A program made the translations under genes and the position numbers. Below the pieces are notes generated by a model. That model had not been told where the DNA came from. It worked only from the letters and a program-made list of their open reading frames with translations, and did no database searches. Shown here in pieces: positions 27,137 to 35,492 of a stretch of 64,000 bases of DNA; within the stretch, counting starts at the first letter, position 1; every line of letters begins with the position of its first letter. Location: NCBI GenBank assembly GCA_015068155.1, contig SVLC01000001.1:21850-85849 (forward strand). Reading direction: 5' to 3'. The stretch is from Oscillospiraceae bacterium. GTDB lineage: Bacteria; Bacillota; Clostridia; Oscillospirales; Oscillospiraceae.

Positions 27137-28153
27137 ATGAAAAATTCCATCACCATCCAGGATCTTGCCAATGCGCTGGGAATGTCGCGCAACACTGTTT
27201 CAAAAGCGCTCAACGGCAAGCATGTTCCAACAAAAACCCGCAACGCCGTTATTAACGCCGCTATCGAAATGGGATACAAAGGCTATAAGCTTGCTGCAAG
27301 TTCTGAAGGCTCCCTGGGGCAAAAGCGTTTTTTGATTCTCTCGTCCCGTCTGCTGATGAATATCAACTACTATATCCACGTTCTTCGCGGCATCGAGGAA
27401 AGCTTGACGGATTACGACATCGAACTGATGCAATTCAACGTCACCAACGCCGCGTCCTTCTCCAAGTTTAAGCGCTATGTGGCCGACTATAAAGTGGACG
27501 GGATCATTTGCATTGAGTTCTTTGAGTCCCAATATATCGCAGAGCTGACAGAATTGGGCATCGCGCTGGTGTTTCTGGATTTTCCCCTGACGAATGCAGG
27601 CTTTAAAGGAAATTATGATATTGTATTGCCGGAAAGTCACGACGCGGTAAAACATCTCTGCACACAGCTGATTACAAAAGAAAACTGCCGAACCTTCGGT
27701 TTTGTGGGTGATTTTCGCCACTGCCGCTCTTTCTACGAGCGCTTTACCGGGATGAAGGAGGCTTTATTTCTTTCCGGTCTAACCCTGGATCTCCAACAAT
27801 CCATTTCCTACGATGATGCCATGTCTTATGAACCCAAGGATCTGGCTGATGCGCTCGGCCGGATGGAATCTCTGCCGGATTGCTTCATTGCCGCCAACGA
27901 TTCTATCGCGCTGAATTTGTTAGCCGCTTTGAAAAGTCGTAAAATTATCGTTCCGAAAGACATAAAGGTGGTGGGATTTGATAATATCGCAGATGCCAAA
28001 CTGTCCGCGCCGCCTTTGACCACCTTTAACGTCAACAAAAATGCGCTGGGTAAAAGAATCGTATCTATTCTCTTGGACCGCATATCTAATCCCACGCAAG
28101 CGAACCAGATCATCTACATAGCCTCTAAGAAAGTCATCCGTAGTTCGACATAG
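27137..28153 (+). CDS. LacI-family regulator of the fructan locus
   Basis: 338 residues. N-terminal helix-turn-helix and hinge (TIQDLANALGMSRNTVSKAL, residues 6-25), then a periplasmic-binding-like effector domain: DGIICIEFF, FVGD, CFIAANDSIALNLLAAL, VVGFDNI, PPLTTFNVN. Divergent from the sugar operon across a region with palindromes, so it probably represses or activates that operon in response to a sugar. The ligand is unknown; fructose or a fructan fragment is the obvious guess. The start follows TGGAGG. Confidence 0.9.
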   Translation: MKNSITIQDLANALGMSRNTVSKALNGKHVPTKTRNAVINAAIEMGYKGYKLAASSEGSLGQKRFLILSSRLLMNINYYIHVLRGIEESLTDYDIELMQFNVTNAASFSKFKRYVADYKVDGIICIEFFESQYIAELTELGIALVFLDFPLTNAGFKGNYDIVLPESHDAVKHLCTQLITKENCRTFGFVGDFRHCRSFYERFTGMKEALFLSGLTLDLQQSISYDDAMSYEPKDLADALGRMESLPDCFIAANDSIALNLLAALKSRKIIVPKDIKVVGFDNIADAKLSAPPLTTFNVNKNALGKRIVSILLDRISNPTQANQIIYIASKKVIRSST

Positions 28154-28215
28154 ATTGTAATCCTGTTGAAAAATTCGTAATATTTCGCATAAAATTTTCA
28201 GTAGAGATAGCATAT

Positions 28216-28244
28216 GCTCCGGGAATGGAATCCACTCCCGGAGC
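28216..28244 (+). terminator. Terminator after the LacI-type regulator
   Basis: Stem GCTCCGGGA / TCCCGGAGC with an 11-base loop and a short T-rich tail. The rest of the 266-base gap to thiD shows nothing recognisable. Confidence 0.7.
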
Positions 28245-28419
28245 TTTGTATTGGCGGTTAAAAATTAATGCAAGGATTTGGATCACATTTAGCAGACGCT
28301 CCGGCAGACTTAGTTTCACTTGCATATATTTCAAATGCATCAAGCCGCTGTCTTAGAAAATCACGTGCCATCAACACGGATCTTTGATGTCTGCATTACC
28401 TGCAATGACCTTTTGCTTT

Positions 28420-29223
28420 TTATTTACTCGCCATCCATCGTCCCTGCAGATCAAATGCATGGTTCATGGGGCCGGAGCCTTTTCCCAAATCAAGCATAGC
28501 GGATAGAGCACCAGAGATATAGTCTTTCGCGCTCTGCACAGATTCGGTAAGCGTAAATCCCTTGGCAAGGTTGGATACAATGGCAGACGATAGGGTGCAG
28601 CCCGTCCCATGGGTATTGGGGTTTTGAATTCGTTTTCCCCGGAGCCATCGGACATCCCGCCCGTCAAACAGCAGATCGTTGGCATCGCAGATGCTGTGGC
28701 CGCCTTTGATAAGAACGGCGCATCCGCATTCTGCATAGATTGCGAAAGCAGCAGCGATCATATCCGCTTCTGTTCGGATGGTCATGCCGGACAGCACCTC
28801 CGCTTCCGGAATATTGGGCGTTGTCAGCATTGCCATAGGCAGCAGTTTTTCCTTTAGCACCCTTACTGTGGCCGTTTTCATCAAATCCGCACCGGAAGAT
28901 GCCACCATCACAGGATCCACCACCGCATTTCCGGCTTTCCAAAAACCCAATCTGTCCACGATGGTTTCCATCAGCGCCGGGGATGGCACCATGCCGATCT
29001 TCACCGCATCCGGGTATATGTCCTCAAATACGGCATCGATCTGCTGTTTCAAAAATTCAGGGGATGATTCTAAAATGGCTCGTACGCCGGTGGTGTTCTG
29101 GGCCGTCAAAGCCGTAATGGCGCTCATGGCATACACACCATGCACGGTCATGGTCTTGATATCGGCCTGGATACCGGCGCCTCCGCTACAATCGCTTCCT
29201 GCAATGGATAAAACTGTCTTCAT
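28420..29223 (-). CDS. thiD: Hydroxymethylpyrimidine (phosphate) kinase
   Basis: 267 residues. Ribokinase-fold ThiD signature AGSDCSGGAGIQADIKT near the N-terminus, LTAQNTTGV, DPVMVASSG, LTTPNIPEAE, and the catalytic HGTGCTLSSA. It phosphorylates HMP and HMP-phosphate to HMP-PP for coupling by ThiE. Last gene of the thiamine operon, 10 bases from the preceding gene. Confidence 0.95.
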   Translation of the reverse strand: MKTVLSIAGSDCSGGAGIQADIKTMTVHGVYAMSAITALTAQNTTGVRAILESSPEFLKQQIDAVFEDIYPDAVKIGMVPSPALMETIVDRLGFWKAGNAVVDPVMVASSGADLMKTATVRVLKEKLLPMAMLTTPNIPEAEVLSGMTIRTEADMIAAAFAIYAECGCAVLIKGGHSICDANDLLFDGRDVRWLRGKRIQNPNTHGTGCTLSSAIVSNLAKGFTLTESVQSAKDYISGALSAMLDLGKGSGPMNHAFDLQGRWMASK

Positions 29224-29233
29224 ACTGCGCTCC

Positions 29234-29530
29234 TTATCGATATTTTCCTGTTTTTTGTTCGATAGTCAGAATATCGCCCTCCGGGCAATAGACGGCTTTG
29301 ATATAGGCAGAAACCTTGGGCGCGCCGGATCGGACAGCCACCTGCAGGCACGCCTTGGCAATGTCCATCAGCATGTCTATGTTTTCTCCCTCAATGGTGG
29401 TTTCAAAGGCTCCCACCTGGTAGCGATGCCCGGTGCTTTGGATATAGGCGATCACCTCGTCCACAATACGGACAACTTCTTCATCGGTTTCCACCTTCGG
29501 CAACACTTGAATAGCAATGCTTGCGCTCAT
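29234..29530 (-). CDS. MTH1187/YqgV-family thiamine-binding protein
   Basis: 98 residues, a single ferredoxin-like domain of the Thiamine_BP family (ASIAIQVLP, VDEVIAYIQSTG, YQVGAFETTIEGE). Members bind thiamine or HMP-like ligands, and their genes occur in thiamine loci. Start ATGA overlaps the stop of the upstream HAD gene, indicating coupling. Its biochemical role here is not known; a salvage chaperone or sensor are both possible. Confidence 0.8.
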   Translation of the reverse strand: MSASIAIQVLPKVETDEEVVRIVDEVIAYIQSTGHRYQVGAFETTIEGENIDMLMDIAKACLQVAVRSGAPKVSAYIKAVYCPEGDILTIEQKTGKYR

Positions 29531-30159
29531 ACCGTTTCCTCCCAATTGACAATGATTTCATCGGCTGTTTCCCTTATGGTCTGCCAGTTGCCGGCGGCGC
29601 TGTCGTCATACACACCAACCACATAGTAGCCTGCTGCTTTGGCTGTCTGCAGGGCATACAGGGCATCTTCGTATACGGCAATCTCCCCAGGGTTTGCGCC
29701 CAGCCTTTCGGCAGAGGCATGATACACCAAGGGGCTGCGCTTTCCTGCGCCAACGGTTTCACAGGAAAGAAGAAACGCAAAATAGTGCCGTATCCCTAAT
29801 CGGCACAGACAGGCTTCCATCAAATGTTCCGCTGTTGCCGATGCAACACACATCCGTACGCCTCTGCTGTGCAACAGCTGGAGGTATTCCTGCACACCGG
29901 ACTTCAACGGAATGTCATTGCGGTAATGCTCTTCCATCATGGCGTTCATTTCTGCTTCCGGATCACCGGTCAGGCCAAATTCCTGCTGGAAAAGAGCAGC
30001 GGATTCCGACATGGTCATGGGTTTGATCCGTTCCAAAAGATTCCCGGGGATTTCCTTGACACCCTTGCTGCTTAAATATTCAACCGCAAGATTCTTCCAG
30101 AAGCGCATGGAATTGATTAGGGTCCCATCCATGTCAAAGATGGCTACGGGCTTATTCAT
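29527..30159 (-). CDS. HAD-superfamily phosphatase in the thiamine operon
   Basis: 210 residues. HAD motifs: DMDGTLINS (nucleophile Asp), SATAEHL (motif II Ser/Thr), a Lys in GAGKRSPLVY and YEDALYALQTAKAAG (motif IV region). A helical cap of the beta-phosphoglucomutase type is inserted after motif I. The start overlaps the thiE stop. By context it may dephosphorylate a thiamine or HMP phosphate, but this is inference; HAD substrates cannot be read from sequence. Confidence 0.8.
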   Translation of the reverse strand: MNKPVAIFDMDGTLINSMRFWKNLAVEYLSSKGVKEIPGNLLERIKPMTMSESAALFQQEFGLTGDPEAEMNAMMEEHYRNDIPLKSGVQEYLQLLHSRGVRMCVASATAEHLMEACLCRLGIRHYFAFLLSCETVGAGKRSPLVYHASAERLGANPGEIAVYEDALYALQTAKAAGYYVVGVYDDSAAGNWQTIRETADEIIVNWEETV

Positions 30160-30811
30160 TGGCGACCAGCTTTCTTGCCAGCTCCAGAAGCCGGGCCGTT
30201 GCCTTGCCGGGGTCTTCCGCCGCAAAGATAGCGGACACCACCGCAACACCGTCCACACCGCTGCCGGACAGCTCCATCAGATTCTTACCGTTGATACCGC
30301 CGATGGCAACCACGGGAATGGAAACAGCGCTGGAGATCTCTCTCAGCTTTTCCACCGTCAAATTCCGGGCGTTTTTCTTGGTGCTGGTTCCGAACACCGC
30401 ACCGACACCGATGTAGTCCGCACCGGCCTTTTCGGCAGCAATAGCTTCCTCTACCGTTCCGGCGGAGATACCCAGGATTTTTTCCGGGCCAATCAAGCTG
30501 CGAATATCCCGGCCTTGGATATCGGACTGGCCCACATGAACGCCGTCCGCGTCAATGGCCAGGGCGATTTCTGCGCTGTCATTAACCACATAGGGCACCT
30601 TATACCGGGCGCAGAGGCCCTTCAGTTTTGCCGCTTCCGCTTCAAATGCATTGGCATCCAAATCCTTTTCCCGGATCTGCAGGAAGGTAGCGCCGTTTGC
30701 CAGCACATCCCGGCAGACAGAGAGCAAGGTTTGCCCCTCTTTCAGCCAACCTTGGTCTGTTACCGCATACAGTAGCATGGCTTTGCGGATCTCATCTTTT
30801 GTAAATTTCAT
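30152..30811 (-). CDS. thiE: Thiamine-phosphate synthase
   Basis: 219 residues, full-length TIM barrel. LQIREKDLDA, VVNDSAEIALAIDADGVHVGQSD, GADYIGVGAVFGTSTK and VVAIGGIN are the diagnostic ThiE stretches (HMP-PP and thiazole-phosphate sites). It joins HMP-PP to HET-P to give thiamine phosphate. It overlaps thiM by 20 bases upstream and the HAD gene downstream. Confidence 0.95.
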   Translation of the reverse strand: MKFTKDEIRKAMLLYAVTDQGWLKEGQTLLSVCRDVLANGATFLQIREKDLDANAFEAEAAKLKGLCARYKVPYVVNDSAEIALAIDADGVHVGQSDIQGRDIRSLIGPEKILGISAGTVEEAIAAEKAGADYIGVGAVFGTSTKKNARNLTVEKLREISSAVSIPVVAIGGINGKNLMELSGSGVDGVAVVSAIFAAEDPGKATARLLELARKLVANE

Positions 30812-31616
30812 ATCGCACTCCTTGTTTTAGTTGTTCCTGTGTCAAATTGAACAGGGCATCGATCAAATCGTTACGAAAAGTAGCATTGCCGGTGCCATTG
30901 CGAAGGCGCTTTTCTTCTGCGATCTCACCGCTGATGCCCATGGCTGCTATAGCTGCGCAAGTGGCCAAGAACGGATCGTCCCAAGCGCCGCCATACGCGC
31001 CTATCAAAGCGGTCAGCATACATCCGCTGCCGGTGATCCGGGCCATGGTGGCACATCCATTACGCAATACGCAGCTTCTTTTGTCATCGGAGATTACATC
31101 GATTTTACCGGAAATAGCGATCACAGCCCCCGTCTTTCTTGCCACGTTTTCTGCCATAACCACAGCCCCAGGCAGGTTTTCTTCGTTGATCTCGTCCAAA
31201 TCGTTGACATCCACACCACTGCCGATAGTTTCCTGACCTGCCAAATAACGAATTTCGGAGGCATTTCCCCGAATTGCCGTAAAGTGGACTTCCTCCAGCA
31301 ATCGTTTTACCGCCTCCCGGCGAAGCTGAGTACCGCCTGCGCCTACAGGATCCAAAATTACCGGTTTCCCAAGTTGATTGGCTTCCTTGCCGGCCAGGAT
31401 CATGGATTCCACCTGGTCAATGGCGCCCATATTGCATACCAGGGCCTGCACATTGCGGACAGCTTCCTCCACTTCCAATGGATGGCTTGCCATGGTGGGA
31501 CTGCCGCCGGAGGCCAGGAGAATGTTGGCGCAATCGTTGACGGTCACAAAGTTAGTAATGCATTGCACCAACGGTTTTTTCGCCCTGACCGTCGCCAAAA
31601 CAGTTTCAAATTCCAT
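30792..31616 (-). CDS. thiM: Hydroxyethylthiazole kinase
   Basis: 274 residues. VQCITNFVTVNDCANILLA is split by the usual turn, GGSPTMASHPLE binds substrate, DPVGAGG and ITGSGCMLTAL (catalytic Cys) follow. It phosphorylates the salvaged thiazole moiety. The ATG at 31616 starts immediately after the thiW stop. Confidence 0.95.
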   Translation of the reverse strand: MEFETVLATVRAKKPLVQCITNFVTVNDCANILLASGGSPTMASHPLEVEEAVRNVQALVCNMGAIDQVESMILAGKEANQLGKPVILDPVGAGGTQLRREAVKRLLEEVHFTAIRGNASEIRYLAGQETIGSGVDVNDLDEINEENLPGAVVMAENVARKTGAVIAISGKIDVISDDKRSCVLRNGCATMARITGSGCMLTALIGAYGGAWDDPFLATCAAIAAMGISGEIAEEKRLRNGTGNATFRNDLIDALFNLTQEQLKQGVRYEIYKR

Positions 31617-31618
31617 CG

Positions 31619-32125
31619 TTAACGCTCCCATTCTTTCAAAAAACGATCCAGCACCTTTGTCCGCTTTAAGATCAGCAGCACCATCACGCCCATGATGCCG
31701 CCTACTACTGCGGAGGGGGTATAGAAGGGAATATAGTACAACGGATTCTGCGCATCCAGCGCATAAAACCATTTCATCAGCGGATAAGATGCCAACGCGC
31801 CAAGCAGACCCGTTCCGATCACTTCACCAACACAAACCAAATAGATATTCTTCGTTTTCTTCCACAGAAGGCCGCCCAGGATGGGGCCAAAGATGGCACC
31901 GGTCACCGCCTGGATGGTTCTGCCGGAGGCCATTCGCATCGCACCGCACAAAAATGCACTGAGGCAGGCCCACCAGGGCCCCAGGAACACAGCGGCTACC
32001 ACATCCACAAAATGCTGGAAGGGCGCCATAGCCGGAAAATACACGAAAGTATTCAGGACGAAAGCCAGGCTGGCGAAGATGGCGCACAGCACCATCTTTC
32101 TGACATTTAAGTTATTTTTCTTCAT
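31619..32125 (-). CDS. thiW: ThiW, thiazole-precursor S component of an ECF transporter
   Basis: 168 residues with about five hydrophobic helices. N-terminal VLCAIFASLAFVLN, FPAMAPFQHFVDVVAAVFLGPWWAC and the family-typical GRTIQAVTGAIFGPILGGLLW identify ThiW. As an S component it binds the thiazole precursor and works with a shared ECF energising module encoded elsewhere. It is the first gene of the salvage operon. GGAG precedes the ATG at 32125. Confidence 0.9.
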   Translation of the reverse strand: MKKNNLNVRKMVLCAIFASLAFVLNTFVYFPAMAPFQHFVDVVAAVFLGPWWACLSAFLCGAMRMASGRTIQAVTGAIFGPILGGLLWKKTKNIYLVCVGEVIGTGLLGALASYPLMKWFYALDAQNPLYYIPFYTPSAVVGGIMGVMVLLILKRTKVLDRFLKEWER

Positions 32126-32506
32126 AAAATCTCCTTTGCAAAGCAGGAAACGGCTGCAATCAGCGACGCTTCCAAAAATGGTTGCAGCGATTCCATCAAT
32201 CACTGCATGGAAGTTCGGTCGATGCTTACTGGCATCCTCTCACGCCGGAACACGGCTTCCCATCGCTGATAGGAAGCGATGATTCAATCGGCAAGAGCGG
32301 TCAGCGAGAGATTTTGCACCAAATGAAAAGTTGAAAAGCGCAGGAATACTGTATGTATTTCAAGTTTTTCAACCTGCACAGTTGGGGCAAAAGATCCGCT
32401 GTCCGCCGCAGGCGAATGAATCAGCGTTTCCTAAAATACAAGACTCAGGGCGCTCCCCCTCAGTCCGCCACTTATGTGGACTCGTTTCCTCCTTTCTCAA
32501 AAGAAA
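32126..32506 (-). other. Unexplained ~380-base leader between the second TPP switch and thiW
   Basis: No convincing gene. There are short hairpins, including one at 32262-32284 (ATCGCTGATAGGAAGCGAT). A GAAAGGAGGAAACG ribosome-site-like stretch on the minus strand is followed only by a few codons. It may be remnant coding sequence or an additional folded leader. Confidence 0.4.
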
Positions 32507-32544
32507 TAAAAAACAGGAGCATACCTTTTGTGGTATCCTCCTGT
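32507..32544 (-). terminator. Terminator of TPP riboswitch 2
   Basis: Minus strand stem ACAGGAG / CTCCTGT with an inner TACC/GGTA pair, followed by TTTTTT. Confidence 0.85.
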
Positions 32545-32545
32545 A

Positions 32546-32652
32546 ACAGAGCAAAAGCGTTTCCTACGGCGGCATTATCCACATCAGGTATAAGGGTCGA
32601 AGGTCACACCTTCCTCTCAGCCTGTCACACAAGCTCCCCATGTATTTAGTTG
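32546..32652 (-). promoter_or_regulatory. TPP riboswitch 2 (proximal)
   Basis: Minus strand contains the thi-box elements GGGGAGCTTGTG, CTGAGAGGA, GACCCTT, ACCTGAT and GGATAATGCCG followed by CGTAGGAA. Thiamine pyrophosphate binding would favour the adjacent terminator and switch off thiWME-HAD-TBP-thiD. Confidence 0.95.
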
Positions 32653-32653
32653 C

Positions 32654-32692
32654 AAACAAAAACAGGGGACACCCTCCCGGATGCCTCCTGTA
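32654..32692 (-). terminator. Terminator of TPP riboswitch 1
   Basis: Minus strand stem ACAGGAGGCA / TGTCCCCTGT followed by TTTTTG, between the two aptamers. Confidence 0.8.
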
Positions 32693-32697
32693 AAAAA

Positions 32698-32800
32698 TCC
32701 TTTGTGAAACGACTTCCTACGGCGGCATTATCCGCATCAGGTTAAAGGGTCGAAGTTCGATTACTTCCTCTCAGCCTGCTTCACAAGCTCCCCTGTATTT
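32698..32800 (-). promoter_or_regulatory. TPP riboswitch 1 (distal)
   Basis: A second complete thi-box on the minus strand: GGGGAGCTTGTG, CTGAGAGGA, GACCCTT, ACCTGATGCGG and ATAATGCCGCCGTAGGAA. It has its own terminator before riboswitch 2 begins, so the operon is gated twice by the same ligand. Confidence 0.95.
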
Positions 32801-32813
32801 GTTTGTTACATAC

Positions 32814-32842
32814 ATTATACACAACAGAAAACAATAATGCAA
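32814..32842 (-). promoter_or_regulatory. Promoter of the thiamine operon
   Basis: Minus strand TTGCAT (32837-32842), 17-bp spacer, TATAAT (32814-32819), about 15 bases before the first aptamer. Confidence 0.85.
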
Positions 32843-32903
32843 GCATTTTCTTAAAAATTAGGAATGTGCAAATAAATAGTTTCTTTGCTGGATACTCTTC
32901 TTT

Positions 32904-33434
32904 TTATTCTTCATCAGAAAACATCCGGTCCACATCAATGTTCCACCGACCAGGGCCAAACTCGTCCGGGTATTCTTGCTGCAGCCATTCCTTTTTCCAT
33001 TTCAATTTTTCGATAAAGGGCGCAATATCATAACCAGAGTACATTCTGGCACCCTTCAAGATGCTGACGATCTCGCTTCCCCAAACCCGCTCGTCCCATC
33101 CTTCGTAGCGTTCATAAATGGTCACTCTTTCGGAAATTTCAGCTTCCCGAATTTTCCCTCCATAGGATATCAACAGGCAATCATCTTTCAAATAGTGATT
33201 GCTGAAGCGGCTCGGAATATACAGCAGGTCTGTGATCCCTTTTGTGGACATATACCCGAACCGCTTGTAATACCGCCCATATACATACCATTCCGGAAGA
33301 TCTTCCGGTTTCATCTTGGTCCTGTATGGGCCGGAGAATAAAGTACCATCTTCGCTCCGAACATATTGCCAGCGGCCATTTATGAACTTGATGTCCTCAA
33401 CGGTGTATAGTGTATTTTTGAATCTGTTTCTCAT
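32904..33434 (-). CDS. Uncharacterised protein partnered with a metallophosphoesterase
   Basis: 176 residues, no signal peptide or membrane helix. Rich in aromatic and charged residues (PEWYVYGRYYKRFGYM, RYEGWDERVWG, KWKKEWLQQEYP) with an acidic C-terminal end. I do not recognise a family. Its ATGA start overlaps the stop of the phosphoesterase gene, so the two are co-translated and may act together. Confidence 0.7.
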   Translation of the reverse strand: MRNRFKNTLYTVEDIKFINGRWQYVRSEDGTLFSGPYRTKMKPEDLPEWYVYGRYYKRFGYMSTKGITDLLYIPSRFSNHYLKDDCLLISYGGKIREAEISERVTIYERYEGWDERVWGSEIVSILKGARMYSGYDIAPFIEKLKWKKEWLQQEYPDEFGPGRWNIDVDRMFSDEE

Positions 33435-34138
33435 TGGACCCTCCTTTTCAGGTCGTCGCTGCAAATAAAGTCATGGTACATGAACTGCAGCCTATCAATG
33501 CGCTTGTTAATATGCCAATGGCCGCAGAGCCAAGCGCCATAGTCTGCACTTTCTTCGATTTTGTCCAGCCACACTTCCGTGCTGGTATCGACCGTGCTTT
33601 GATCGATCATGGGAAGAAATGCCTCTACCGGCTCGTACTTGAAGGGGCAGGTATGAGACAGAATCACATCAATACGCCTTCCCTGGATCTGTTGCTCCAC
33701 ATAGGCCTTGATTTCCTCGGAAGGCTGCTCATCGGGCCACCAACCATAGTGCCGCGCAATCCGGTAGTATTTATCGACGCTGTAGGCACCGCCGATCACC
33801 AGATGGGTCAGGCCGTCCAATTCAAATATTTCGCCGTCCTTGGCGAACAGAATGTTGGGATACCGTTCTTCATACCAAACGATGCCGCCGTTCCATTCCT
33901 TTGTCTGATAGGTGAGGATATTGGCAGGGCGCATTTCGTGGTTGCCATGGATGCAGAATATTGTGGGTTTGAGCTTGCTGAAAACGCGTTTCAGCTCATC
34001 ATCTCTCTCGTTTCCGTAATAATTGGCGCCCACATCGCCCAGAATGACGATCACATCATCGGCGGTCAGATTCATTCGTTTCGTAAAGCGGACGATTTCA
34101 TATTTGCCGCCATGGATATCACCGGTATAATAGATCAT
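33431..34138 (-). CDS. Calcineurin-like metallophosphoesterase
   Basis: 235 residues. Metal-binding boxes in order: DIHG (8-11), GDVGANY, GNHE, a His in LSHTCPF and GHWHIN. The fold fits small cytosolic phosphoesterases acting on nucleotides, RNA or phosphoproteins; the substrate is unknown. Overlaps the following uncharacterised gene by 4 bases. It lies in the accessory part of the window, between the thiamine operon and a toxin-antitoxin pair. Confidence 0.88.
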   Translation of the reverse strand: MIYYTGDIHGGKYEIVRFTKRMNLTADDVIVILGDVGANYYGNERDDELKRVFSKLKPTIFCIHGNHEMRPANILTYQTKEWNGGIVWYEERYPNILFAKDGEIFELDGLTHLVIGGAYSVDKYYRIARHYGWWPDEQPSEEIKAYVEQQIQGRRIDVILSHTCPFKYEPVEAFLPMIDQSTVDTSTEVWLDKIEESADYGAWLCGHWHINKRIDRLQFMYHDFICSDDLKRRVQ

Positions 34139-34189
34139 AAAATCATTCCTCTCACTTAACATTTTGGCAGGTGTCAGTATCATGCGCAA

Positions 34190-34238
34190 AGAAAAACAGG
34201 ACGCAGAATGGATCACTTTCTGATCTCTGCGTCCTGTT
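34190..34238 (-). terminator. Terminator after doc
   Basis: Stem AACAGGACGCAGA / TCTGCGTCCTGTT with TTTTC following on the minus strand. Confidence 0.8.
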
Positions 34239-34245
34239 CAGATGT

Positions 34246-34626
34246 TTAGCTTTCTCTGTGGATTCTGATCCATTGCAACAATTCTTCATAGCCCATGGCA
34301 CCGGAGGCCACACCCAGCCCTGCTTCCACAACATCCTCGTTTGTACAGTTGAAACGGATGCCGTTGACCAGCAAAAAGGTCAGCATAACATGCATACCGA
34401 TTCTCTTATTTCCGTCCACAAAGGCGTGGTTGGAAATCAAATTGAATCCAATACGGGCACCTTTTTCTTCTTTTGTGGGATATAACTCCTGTCCACCAAA
34501 GGTTGAGAATGCTGCTTCCAACGCGGATTCCAGCAGCCCCTCGTCCCGCACACCGATGCTGCCGCCGGTTTCTTCGGCGATCAGCTGGTGGAGAAGGAGT
34601 ACCTGTTCTTTCGAAAACTTAATCAT
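34246..34626 (-). CDS. doc: Doc-type Fic-domain toxin
   Basis: 126 residues. Fic/Doc active-site loop HAFVDGNKRIG at residues 67-77 with the catalytic His, and an N-terminal LLHQLIAEETGG typical of Doc. Doc from phage P1 phosphorylates EF-Tu and stops translation; this homologue probably does something similar. Its ATG overlaps the antitoxin stop by 4 bases, the normal antitoxin-first order. Confidence 0.92.
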   Translation of the reverse strand: MIKFSKEQVLLLHQLIAEETGGSIGVRDEGLLESALEAAFSTFGGQELYPTKEEKGARIGFNLISNHAFVDGNKRIGMHVMLTFLLVNGIRFNCTNEDVVEAGLGVASGAMGYEELLQWIRIHRES

Positions 34627-34868
34627 TTGGCAAGTTCCTCAAAGGCAGGCTTATACTGTTTCAAAATTCGCTTGGATGCAATTTCCAGCTTTTCTTCATC
34701 TGTCAGATCGTAGATCAGCGATTCCTGTTCCAGATCTATCATTAAATATTTGGGTTTATTGTTCTTGAAAATCACGGCACGGCCATTGCTGTCTGCCGTG
34801 CGTGCGACACGGGAGAAATTTTTGTTCGCTTCGGAAACGGATACGATCATTTTGGTATCAATTTGCAT
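34623..34868 (-). CDS. phd: Phd/YefM-type antitoxin
   Basis: 81 residues. N-terminal DNA-binding Phd/YefM fold (VSVSEANKNFSRVARTADSNG, split; AVIFKNNKPKYLMID) and a charged C-terminal tail that would wrap the toxin. It neutralises Doc and normally autorepresses the operon. ATG at 34868; AAGGAAGG precedes it. Confidence 0.92.
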   Translation of the reverse strand: MQIDTKMIVSVSEANKNFSRVARTADSNGRAVIFKNNKPKYLMIDLEQESLIYDLTDEEKLEIASKRILKQYKPAFEELAK

Positions 34869-34891
34869 AAAGAACACCTTCCTTTGCTACT

Positions 34892-34919
34892 ATTATATAC
34901 CAAAGCAGCAGAAAGTCAA
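34892..34919 (-). promoter_or_regulatory. Promoter of phd-doc
   Basis: Minus strand TTGACT (34914-34919), 16-bp spacer, TATAAT (34892-34897). Confidence 0.75.
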
Positions 34920-34936
34920 CCTATAAATTTATAGGT
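34919..34936. promoter_or_regulatory. 18-bp palindrome abutting the phd-doc promoter, probable autoregulatory operator
   Basis: ACCTATAAATTTATAGGT is a perfect palindrome that touches the -35 hexamer. Phd-family antitoxins bind such palindromes next to their promoter. Confidence 0.6.
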
Positions 34937-35017
34937 AATATTTTACCATTAAATATTCCTATCCGTTCCTCCAATATTGCGGATTGTCGGAATTTTTGGC
35001 AATCCTAAACCTGCGTG

Positions 35018-35332
35018 TTATTCAGTTTCCGTCCGAAGCAACTCAGACATCAGGTGTGCGCCGTACTGCAGGCCGTCGAGGAAGGCTTTGTATTCGTAGA
35101 AGGTGCAGAGGCGGCAGCAGAGGTTAAAGACGGCGTTGTTATCGTCCAGGGGCAGGGTTTCCAGGAAATTCTCCAGTTCGGCAAAGCCGGCCTGGATTTC
35201 CGGTGGATCAGACTCGCGGGACTCTGCATAGGCTTGGTAAAGCTGATCCAGGACGGTTTCGTTGTTGCTGTCGCCGACGTCAAATGGATGGGTTTCTATG
35301 TAGGCCTTTAATCGTTGGGCAAGGTTATACAT
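35018..35332 (-). CDS. Small uncharacterised protein (DUF6809-like) of the tnpV group
   Basis: 104 residues, helical and acidic (LDQLYQAYAESRESDPPEIQAGFAELENFLETL in pieces; LCTFYEYKAFLDGLQYGAHLMSEL near the end). It resembles small proteins carried with TnpV genes in Clostridia. Its ATG overlaps the stop of the 54-residue gene upstream. Function unknown. Confidence 0.65.
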   Translation of the reverse strand: MYNLAQRLKAYIETHPFDVGDSNNETVLDQLYQAYAESRESDPPEIQAGFAELENFLETLPLDDNNAVFNLCCRLCTFYEYKAFLDGLQYGAHLMSELLRTETE

Positions 35333-35492
35333 ATTGACACCTCCTGGCTCGCTGGAGCTTCAGTAGAAGCTCATTGACGGCATCCGGGTATCTTCCCTGT
35401 TCGATCAGCTTGTTGCGGACGTGGAGCAATCCATGGAGCATGAGCTGATATTCTGACGGACTGAGAGCCAAGATCCTTTTAGGCTGCCTCAT
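35325..35492 (-). CDS. Very small protein between tnpV and the DUF6809-like gene
   Basis: About 55 residues from the ATG at 35492 (ATGA overlap with the tnpV stop): RILALSPSEYQLMLHGLLHVRNKLIEQGRYPDAV in pieces, helical, basic. The stop overlaps the start of the next gene, so tnpV and two small genes form one translationally coupled group. No known function. Confidence 0.6.
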   Translation of the reverse strand: MRQPKRILALSPSEYQLMLHGLLHVRNKLIEQGRYPDAVNELLLKLQRARRCQYV

